From: Coriobacteriia bacterium
GTDB taxonomy: Bacteria; Actinomycetota; Coriobacteriia; Coriobacteriales; UBA8131
Direction of reading: 5' to 3'
Length of the DNA stretch: 28,083 nucleotides
NCBI GenBank assembly: GCA_009779015.1
Contig: WRFC01000001.1
Span: 1 to 28,083, forward strand
Shown here piece after piece: positions 22,847 through 28,083 of this stretch; the first letter of the stretch is position 1, and each line of letters begins with the position of its first letter. The notes beneath the pieces are model-generated. The model did no database searches. It had not been told where the DNA came from and saw only the letters and a list, made by a program, of their open reading frames with translations. The position numbers and the translations under genes were made by a program.

Positions 22847-24176
22847 GAGCGGACCTTCGCGAGAAGAGGCTGCCAAAGTCTGGGAGCCGGAAGCCAAAGA
22901 GGCGGCGTTCTTGAATAGCGGCAGGTGCCTGGGCGGCGCCCAAGGCCCGTGGCTCGAGGTTATCAAGCAGCCGCTCTAACGAGCTGACGAACGGGTTGGC
23001 GTTTTTCAGAAGCTCTTGCGGGCAACCAAGGGCAAGCAGCTCGTCTACCAAAGAACCGCCATCGTCTAACGCCCAGACCTCCTGGCCGCCCAGCACGAAT
23101 GAGGCATCCTCGGCTGTCAAGGGGGCGCCTCGGCCACAGCCGTTAAGCACGAAACGAAAGCGCGCCTCGGGGATCTGCAGGCTCAAGCAAAGTTCTTTCA
23201 GACGGCTGCAGGCGGCCAGCGAGGCTGAGCGCTGGTCCATAAAAAAGAGCAGCTGGCTGCATTTACGGGCGAGCAAGGCCTGGCTGTCAGTCCAGTAGCT
23301 GCCGGTATCGATGAAAACGAGGTCGAACCGGCTGGTCAACAGAGGCAGCAGCAGCTCGATTTGCTGAGCGGCCTGATCGGCTTCTTCGGGCCTTGTCGGG
23401 GCGCTCAGTAAAAGCAGCCCAGGCCGCCCGTTTTGCTGCTCCATCGCCCGCACTAACTCATCGGCCCGCTCTTCGGTGCATCTGATGATCGGGCAGGCAA
23501 CGATCGATTTGTTCTGCTCGTGCCCGATCGAGCTTGCCAGGTCGCCAAACTGGAAGTCAGCCTCAATCAGGGCGACCCGCCGCCCCCGGCGCGTGGCCAG
23601 CAAGGCCAGAAGGAGCGCCATGGTGCTTTTTCCGACTCCTCCGCGCCCCGAGATAAAGGCGATTGCCCGCGCTGCCGGTTTTTGCGGCGCGCCTTCAGAG
23701 GCCTCTGGCCGGGTTTGCCCGGCGCCCTCAGCGCCCAGCGCTGATTTCTCCGACAGCTCGGCCGGGGCTGCCAGGGCCGGTGGCTGGCCCTTGTAGGCAT
23801 CCACCATCAGCCCGGTCTCTAAGTCTTCAATACGCGGCTCTGGATAGCCGGTCTGTTCTTTCGGGCGGCCCAAGTACTCTTGGCCAAGGCTCTCGATCAG
23901 CTCGACGCCAGCCCGTTCGGCCCGTGTCACCAAAGACCCAGAGAACGTCTGCACAAGGAGCTTGACCGAACGGCCGGGGCAGTCATGCTTGAGCGCGGCC
24001 GCCAGGTTCAACGGCGTGACCTGCGGGTTAGCGATGCTCTCAAAGACTACAACAGAAAAACTGGGGTCGACTGCCTTGAGGAAATCGCGGCACTTGAAAG
24101 CGTCAGTGAAATTCTGCGGGTCGTCGACCCCTGGCCTCCAGACCAAGGCCACCAGGCTCTCGCCGAGGGCCATCAT
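22833..24176 (-). CDS. tadZ: Tad pilus localisation ATPase TadZ/CpaE (MinD/ParA fold)
   Basis: The protein is 447 aa. The N-terminal 120 residues look like the atypical receiver domain of CpaE/TadZ proteins. A linker is followed by a MinD-type ATPase with a deviant Walker A near 172-181 (SGRGGVGKST), the switch ALIEADFQFGDLASSIG, and LVFIDTGSYW as Walker B. TadZ/CpaE places the pilus machine at the pole. The start overlaps the cpaB stop by four bases (ATGA); a second ATG follows immediately. The C-terminal end beyond 420 is Arg-rich. Confidence 0.9.
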   Translation of the reverse strand: MMALGESLVALVWRPGVDDPQNFTDAFKCRDFLKAVDPSFSVVVFESIANPQVTPLNLAAALKHDCPGRSVKLLVQTFSGSLVTRAERAGVELIESLGQEYLGRPKEQTGYPEPRIEDLETGLMVDAYKGQPPALAAPAELSEKSALGAEGAGQTRPEASEGAPQKPAARAIAFISGRGGVGKSTMALLLALLATRRGRRVALIEADFQFGDLASSIGHEQNKSIVACPIIRCTEERADELVRAMEQQNGRPGLLLLSAPTRPEEADQAAQQIELLLPLLTSRFDLVFIDTGSYWTDSQALLARKCSQLLFFMDQRSASLAACSRLKELCLSLQIPEARFRFVLNGCGRGAPLTAEDASFVLGGQEVWALDDGGSLVDELLALGCPQELLKNANPFVSSLERLLDNLEPRALGAAQAPAAIQERRLFGFRLPDFGSLFSRRSAHVAQ

Positions 24177-24904
24177 TGCTTTTCTCCTTCGTCATCTCCG
24201 ACCAATACAAGGTAGAGGCTTTGCTCTTCAGAGGCGGCGATCACTTCTTGGACGCGCTCTTCTTGAAGCGCCAGCGTCACCCATTTGAGGTTGGCTTGCG
24301 AGCTGGTGCCCCCAAGCACGCCTGAGCTATTGCCAGAAAGGCCGTTGGCGGCTTGACCGGCCGCCAGGCTTCCGGTGAGGACGGTATTCGAGGTCGCTAA
24401 GACCAGTACGTCTGTATCTAGAAGCCGCACCTCGCCCGAGCCGGCGGCATAAAGGGCGACCTTTGTGCCCGCTTGGATAGCCCCGCCGACCGCGCGCAGG
24501 TTATCCGATGGCACGCTCAGTGCACAGAGGCCTTCGGGTATCTTCAGCATCTCGGCCGCGCTGCCGGCCTCGCCCAGCTTGGCGGAGGCCACCACCTCAT
24601 TGGCCAGCATCGGCATGGCCAGGGTCTGGCCGTAGACATCGGCCTCGGTACCGAGGGCACCGGCAGGCAAGAGGTCGACCAGCCAAAGCCTTTTACTGAC
24701 ATTCGAAGGGCTGAGCTCTTCTCCCGCATTGATATCGCGGTCGGCGACATAGACCTCGATTTGCTCGCCGCCGTATTTTGCTATGGCCTGCTGGCGTGCG
24801 CCCGTGGCTTCGGCACGGATGTCAGAGATATACCAGAAAACCGCCAGAGCAGCTAACACCCCGCAAAAGCAGGCTATTAATAAACGCATCCGCCGGGATC
24901 TCAT
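24173..24904 (-). CDS. cpaB: Flp pilus assembly protein CpaB/RcpC family
   Basis: This 243-aa protein is the first gene of the operon. It has a basic N-terminus and a single membrane helix at about 6-26 (LLIACFCGVLAALAVFWYI), then a SAF domain (VYVADRDINAGEELSPSNVS with LPAGALG, about 50-110) and the CpaB-type region LCALSVPSDNLRAVGGAIQAGTKVALYA. GGAGG lies 11 bases before the ATG. In Gram-negatives this family sits with the secretin in the periplasm; here, in a presumed monoderm, it would face the wall. The 250-base stretch upstream should hold the operon promoter, but no clear -35/-10 was found on this strand. Confidence 0.9.
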   Translation of the reverse strand: MRSRRMRLLIACFCGVLAALAVFWYISDIRAEATGARQQAIAKYGGEQIEVYVADRDINAGEELSPSNVSKRLWLVDLLPAGALGTEADVYGQTLAMPMLANEVVASAKLGEAGSAAEMLKIPEGLCALSVPSDNLRAVGGAIQAGTKVALYAAGSGEVRLLDTDVLVLATSNTVLTGSLAAGQAANGLSGNSSGVLGGTSSQANLKWVTLALQEERVQEVIAASEEQSLYLVLVGDDEGEKQ

Positions 24905-25057
24905 TGCAGCTATCGCCTCCTTTTATCAGGCATCCAGAATCAATAAGTCGAACTATGGGGAGGATTTTGGAAAAGTATTGGAAAGGTCTTTGAACAGTGA
25001 ATGAAAATAACTAACTTTTCGATTTCCTAACGCACCAGATTATTTTTCATTTATGAC

Positions 25058-25086
25058 TTGCCAGGCGACTGAGTATCAGATATATT
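25058..25086 (+). promoter_or_regulatory. Promoter of the ferredoxin gene
   Basis: TTGCCA (25058-25063) and TATATT (25081-25086) are separated by exactly 17 bases, a strong sigma70-type promoter. It lies about 70 bases before the ferredoxin start and is divergent from the Tad operon. The predicted leader is AT-rich and without obvious structure. Confidence 0.6.
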
Positions 25087-25157
25087 CACGCGGGTAATAA
25101 CTGAATGGTTTGTTCATGAAGGCTGATTTTTGAAGCCGAACAGAGAAAGGAATGGCA

Positions 25158-25346
25158 ATGCCGCGTCCGATTATTAATAACGATGATTGCACTGGCTGCG
25201 GGATCTGTGTTGACACCTGCCAGCATGGCGTACTGGACATCGTAGGCGACTATGCGACTGTCATCAATGATGAGGATTGCACAGCCTGCGGCGACTGCAT
25301 GGAAGACTGCCCGATGGGCGCGATCACCGAGATCGAAGAGGACTGA
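25158..25346 (+). CDS. 2[4Fe-4S] ferredoxin
   Basis: This small electron carrier has 62 aa from the ATG at 25158, which has AAAGGA 6 bases upstream; an ATG at 25152 abuts the ribosome site. There are two cluster motifs, CTGCGICVDTCQHG and CTACGDCMEDCPMG, each CxxCxxCxxxC with four ligands; the first lacks the usual final Pro (CQ instead of CP). The acidic C-terminus (IEEDWITH-type acidic end, residues EIEED) fits a soluble ferredoxin. It would carry electrons for low-potential enzymes such as CODH/ACS or hydrogenase, although the partner is not shown. It forms a single-gene unit. Confidence 0.93.
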   Translation: MPRPIINNDDCTGCGICVDTCQHGVLDIVGDYATVINDEDCTACGDCMEDCPMGAITEIEED

Positions 25347-25396
25347 CAAGACCAACTAAAGGCGCTGGGGGTGCTTTCGTTGCCTGTTGAGCCGGT

Positions 25397-25975
25397 TTAA
25401 CCTCTCCTGGCCTGCTTGAGCTGCTTGAGCTGCGCCCAGCTGCGCTGTTTGCCAGCCTCAGTGGCCAGAGAGTCTAAAAAGCCCTCTACACTCAGAAAGC
25501 ACCGCCCTGCGACCTGGGCTACCCCACCGTAACACCAGGCATCCAGGGCGGGCGCGTCCCAATCCCGATAGGCCTCCTTCAGGGCTACCCAGGATTCTCG
25601 ATCTAATGCAATAACGGCTATCGGATCGATAGCCTCGACGAGGGCAGCCAGTCTTTCGGATGACCTGTCTGTTGTTTGGCCGGGTTGCGAGCCGTTCTCA
25701 GGCAACGGGCTGATACCGGGTCGAGGCAGGTTGAGCCCCGCCCAGGTTGGCGGGTCGTATCCGAGGCGGGTCATGGCTTTTTCGAGAGCCTGCCAGTCTG
25801 GACCGCAAAAAGGTACTTGAGCGCCAGCTGCGCCCATTGCCGTCTCGGCCTTTCCCTTGACCGCCAAGACCTCGACCAAGTCGGCCTGACTGAGGTGTTT
25901 GGCATACTCCGCAACGACATGGAGACGTTCCTCGGCCAATATGGTGGCTGCCTGCCTCGCTTTGTAAGGTGTCAT
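25397..25975 (-). CDS. Protein of unknown function
   Basis: This 192-aa soluble protein has AAAGG 8 bases before its ATG. The N-terminal helix region (KARQAATILAEERLHVVAEYAKHL) is followed by AGAQVPFCGPDWQALEKAMTRLGY, a Pro-rich segment (GLNLPRPGISPLPENG) and a strand PIAVIALDRESW. The general pattern is faintly like uracil-DNA-glycosylase-type folds, but I see no catalytic motif I can rely on and do not assign it. It converges on the ferredoxin gene and diverges from thioredoxin, so it has its own promoter. Confidence 0.65.
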   Translation of the reverse strand: MTPYKARQAATILAEERLHVVAEYAKHLSQADLVEVLAVKGKAETAMGAAGAQVPFCGPDWQALEKAMTRLGYDPPTWAGLNLPRPGISPLPENGSQPGQTTDRSSERLAALVEAIDPIAVIALDRESWVALKEAYRDWDAPALDAWCYGGVAQVAGRCFLSVEGFLDSLATEAGKQRSWAQLKQLKQARRG

Positions 25976-26020
25976 GACAATGACCTTTCGTGGCTTCGAG
26001 GTTACGGACTAGTAGAAAAG

Positions 26021-26029
26021 TGTTATGCT
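26021..26029 (+). promoter_or_regulatory. Possible extended -10 promoter of the thioredoxin gene
   Basis: TGTTATGCT (26021-26029) is an extended -10 (TGnTATGCT). The -35 region (TTACGG at 26002-26007) is weak, as is tolerated with an extended -10. It is about 60 bases before the trx start. Confidence 0.4.
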
Positions 26030-26089
26030 GGCACTTGCGCTTTGATCGCCCATCCGAACTGTCAAACCCTAACTGTAAGGGAGTGTACT

Positions 26090-26413
26090 ATGTCTGCCGT
26101 TGAAGAACTGACATCAGCCAATTTTCAAGCCACCGTGTTGGACTCTGATAAACCTTTCCTCGTTGATTTTTGGGCCGCCTGGTGCGGGCCGTGCCGGATG
26201 GTCTCACCGGTTGTCGATGAGATCGCCGGCGAGAAATCCAGCGTTTTGAATGTAGGCAAGCTGAATGTCGATGAGCAGCAGGACGTGGCCGCGCGTTATC
26301 AAGTCATGTCTATCCCGACCTTGATCCTTTTCAAAGACGGTAAACCGGCCCACCAGATCGTCGGTGCCGCGCCGAAGGCCGAGCTGCTGCGCCAGCTCGA
26401 GCCGTTTATCTAA
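26090..26413 (+). CDS. trxA: Thioredoxin
   Basis: This small dithiol oxidoreductase has 107 aa from the ATG at 26090, preceded by AAGGGAG. The classic active site WCGPC lies at about residues 31-35 in VDFWAAWCGPCRMV, and the cis-Pro segment MSIPTLILFKDG is intact, so it should be fully active. It is the first of a run of four co-directional genes leading into nikR and hypF, but the gap of 51 bases to the next gene leaves co-transcription open. Confidence 0.95.
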   Translation: MSAVEELTSANFQATVLDSDKPFLVDFWAAWCGPCRMVSPVVDEIAGEKSSVLNVGKLNVDEQQDVAARYQVMSIPTLILFKDGKPAHQIVGAAPKAELLRQLEPFI

Positions 26414-26464
26414 GCCGGCAAGGCCTGCCTGAACCCGCCCAAACCAAAGCCATCCGAGGTCATC

Positions 26465-26716
26465 ATGTGTACAAATGGTGTCAATGCCAGCCAATTCAAG
26501 ACAAATCTGGAGCAGATCGACGAGGCGGTTGCGCTGCTCAGGCGCTGGACGCATCGCAGCTTTCACGCGGCCGAGGACTCTGGCTCGTTGCGCACGGCCG
26601 CCAAGCTGAAAGACGCCCAGGGCCTGCTCGACGATGTGCGTGGGCTTTTGGACGAGGCCGCCGAATTGATTGAGAAGGAATCCGCTGAGAATTCTGTGCG
26701 GGTCGAGCTCGTCTAG
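26465..26716 (+). CDS. Small helical protein of unknown function
   Basis: This 83-aa protein has GAGG 5 bases before its ATG. It is predicted from composition to be two long amphipathic helices (FKTNLEQIDEAVALLRRW and KLKDAQGLLDDVRGLLDEAAELIEK), with one cysteine at position 2. No signal peptide or membrane segment is seen. It lies 5 bases before nikR, so it is probably translated from the same transcript. It has a dimerising helical-hairpin look, but I do not recognise it; a nickel-linked role is suggested only by its neighbours. Confidence 0.7.
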   Translation: MCTNGVNASQFKTNLEQIDEAVALLRRWTHRSFHAAEDSGSLRTAAKLKDAQGLLDDVRGLLDEAAELIEKESAENSVRVELV

Positions 26717-26721
26717 GCCGT

Positions 26722-27147
26722 GTGACGATGGCTGAGCTTGTTCGCTTTAGCGTCGCCATGCCCGAAGACCTGCTAGAGCAGTTCGACAGCCTGGTGGAGA
26801 GGCGTGGCCTGGCCAAGAACCGTTCAGAGATCATCCGGGACCTGGTGCGCGATGCCTTGGTCGAAGAGCAGTGGCACGACCCAGACGCCGTGATCGTGGG
26901 CACGCTGACCTTGATCTTCAACCATCACGCCAACGACCTGCAAAACAAGCTTGACCACATCCAGCACACGGCGCACCAACTGATCATCTCGTCCATGCAT
27001 ATCCATTTGGATGCCCATAACTGCCTAGAGATCATCGCCATGCGCGGGCGCTCTGAAGAGATCAGGAAGATCTCCGAGAGCCTTCTGGGGGTCAAGGGCG
27101 TCAAGCATGGCTCGCTGACTGCCACAACCACGGGTACCGGCCTCTAA
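26722..27147 (+). CDS. nikR: Nickel-responsive transcriptional regulator NikR
   Basis: NikR represses or activates genes for nickel uptake and nickel enzymes when Ni(II) is bound. The protein is about 140 aa. The N-terminal ribbon-helix-helix (VRFSVAMPEDLLEQFD...RSEIIRDLVRDAL) is followed by an ACT-like domain. Counting from the ATG at 26728, H80, H91, H93 and C99 match the four nickel ligands of E. coli NikR (H76, H87, H89, C95) in spacing. The start is either the GTG at 26722 or that ATG; neither has a good ribosome site, so it may depend on the preceding gene. hypF follows 22 bases on. The pair fits a cell needing nickel for hydrogenase and CODH/ACS. Confidence 0.95.
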   Translation: MTMAELVRFSVAMPEDLLEQFDSLVERRGLAKNRSEIIRDLVRDALVEEQWHDPDAVIVGTLTLIFNHHANDLQNKLDHIQHTAHQLIISSMHIHLDAHNCLEIIAMRGRSEEIRKISESLLGVKGVKHGSLTATTTGTGL

Positions 27148-27169
27148 CAGGCCTCATTAACCAGCTAAA

Positions 27170-28083
27170 ATGCCCCGCGCTTACGACCTGCATATCACCG
27201 GGCTCGTCCAGGGAGTCGGTTTTCGGCCGTTCGTCTACCGGCTGGCCACTCGCTACCAGCTGAGCGGCTGGGTCTTGAACTCGACAGACGGCGTACATGC
27301 CCATATCGAGGGCGAGGATGCCCTACTTAAGAGGTTTTTAGAGAGCCTCGAGCTCGAAAGCCCGCCGGCTGCCCAGATTGACCGGGTGCGTGTCTACCCG
27401 GGCGAATTCAATGGGGAGAAGGGCTTTGCGATCCGCCCATCGGCAGCCCACGAGCCTGGCCGAACGCGGGTCTCGCCGGACCTGGCGACCTGCGCCGACT
27501 GCCTGCACGAGCTTTTTGACACCTCCGACCGCCGCTATGCCTACCCCTTTATCAACTGCACGAACTGTGGGCCGCGCTTTACGATTATCGAGGGCTTGCC
27601 CTATGACCGGCCGCTCACCAGTATGTCGGACTTTACGATGTGCGAGGCCTGTGCGCGGGAGTACGCAGACCCCGGCGACCGCCGCTTTCATGCCCAGCCG
27701 GACGCTTGTTTTGACTGCGGGCCGCACCTCAGCCTGCGCACGGCGGCCGGCCGCCATACCGCCTATAACAGCTGGGAGAGCCAGGCGCTGATTGCCGAGG
27801 CGGCCGGGCTTTTGCAGGCGGGCGGGATCTTGGCGCTGAAAGGGCTGGGCGGCTACCACTTGGCCTGTTCGGCCACAGACGAGTCTGCCGTGCAGCGCTT
27901 GCGCGAGCGCAAGCAGCGCCCCGACAAGCCTTTGGCCTGCATGTTCAGGGACCTTGGAGAGGCCAGGGAGTATTGCGAGATCAATGACCAAGAAGAGCAG
28001 GAGCTGCGCTCGCCGGCAGCCCCGATAGTCTTGCTGCGCTGTCGGGCGGCTGATTGGGCAGAAGCCGGAACGGACGGCATGGC
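27170..28083 (+). CDS. hypF: Carbamoyltransferase HypF, N-terminal part (3' end outside window)
   Basis: HypF makes the thiocarbamate on HypE that becomes the cyanide ligands of NiFe-hydrogenase. The 304 visible residues show the expected order. An acylphosphatase domain is at about 1-90 (GLVQGVGFRPFVYR with R19, and N37). The double zinc-finger is next, with C108/C111, C130/C133, C158/C161 and C180/C183. The start of the YrdC/Sua5-like domain follows from about 205 (GGILALKGLGGYHLAC, RERKQRPDKPLACM). The frame runs open off the right edge, so the Kae1-like carbamoyltransferase domain lies beyond. The ATG at 27170 lacks a clear ribosome site. It probably shares a transcript with nikR, and the remaining hyp genes are likely to follow. 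Confidence 0.95.
   Translation, partial: MPRAYDLHITGLVQGVGFRPFVYRLATRYQLSGWVLNSTDGVHAHIEGEDALLKRFLESLELESPPAAQIDRVRVYPGEFNGEKGFAIRPSAAHEPGRTRVSPDLATCADCLHELFDTSDRRYAYPFINCTNCGPRFTIIEGLPYDRPLTSMSDFTMCEACAREYADPGDRRFHAQPDACFDCGPHLSLRTAAGRHTAYNSWESQALIAEAAGLLQAGGILALKGLGGYHLACSATDESAVQRLRERKQRPDKPLACMFRDLGEAREYCEINDQEEQELRSPAAPIVLLRCRAADWAEAGTDGM

Noticed and set aside
25676..26089. N-terminal extension of thioredoxin from an upstream in-frame ATG
   Set aside because: The extension runs antisense through the 192-aa gene and past a candidate promoter; the ATG at 26090 has a good ribosome site and gives the normal thioredoxin length.
1..28083. CRISPR array, insertion sequence, prophage or toxin-antitoxin pair
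   Set aside because: No regularly spaced repeats, transposase, integrase, phage structural or typical toxin genes were seen on either strand.

Overview
The window looks like the chromosome of an acetogen-type actinobacterium, most likely in the class Coriobacteriia (Eggerthellaceae-like). The assignment rests on three things: a folate (methyl) branch of the Wood-Ljungdahl pathway, a Gram-positive style Tad/Flp pilus locus without a visible secretin, and a high-GC genome with strong codon bias. No 16S gene or marker is present, so the taxonomy is inference.

Region 1 (1-7536, + strand) holds C1-folate metabolism. After the tail of a histidine-rich protein come a MetF-MetV type methylene-THF reductase (668-2293), methyl-THF:corrinoid methyltransferase AcsE (2294-3091), formate-THF ligase Fhs (3267-4943), methenyl-THF cyclohydrolase FchA (4946-5581), methylene-THF dehydrogenase FolD (5652-6503) and a formate/nitrite channel (6634-7536). 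Together they convert formate to methyl-THF and pass the methyl group to a corrinoid protein. FolD lacks the usual cyclohydrolase lysine and glutamine, which fits the presence of a separate FchA. A near-perfect intrinsic terminator sits between fchA and folD.

Region 2 (7829-13297) is a methyl-substrate module: an AraC-type regulator, a methanol:corrinoid methyltransferase MtaB with all three zinc ligands but no mtaC or mtaA beside it, 5-formyl-THF cyclo-ligase, and, convergent, a RACo-like corrinoid reactivation protein. Methanol (or a similar methyl donor) could feed the same folate/corrinoid pool.

Region 3 (13572-24904, - strand) begins with tRNA-Val(UAC) and its own promoter, then a tightly overlapping Tad pilus operon read right to left: cpaB/rcpC, tadZ/cpaE, tadA, tadB, tadC, flp, an anchored protein, a second Flp-like pilin, a TadE-like pseudopilin, a 747-aa TadG-like protein, another TadE-like pseudopilin, an anchored protein, a DUF192 protein and a zinc-ribbon protein. 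No prepilin peptidase gene is seen here.

Region 4 (25058-28083) holds a 2[4Fe-4S] ferredoxin with a clear promoter, an unrecognised 192-aa protein on the - strand, thioredoxin, an unknown 83-aa helical protein, the nickel regulator NikR and the start of the hydrogenase maturation protein HypF (cut by the window end). Nickel control and NiFe-hydrogenase maturation suit an organism that uses CODH/ACS and hydrogenase.

No CRISPR array, insertion sequence, phage gene or rRNA was found, and no gene-free stretch exceeds 300 bases. The most interesting points are the orphan mtaB module, the specialised FolD/FchA pair with a terminator between them, and the unusual set of pilin-like substrates and accessory proteins of the Tad operon.
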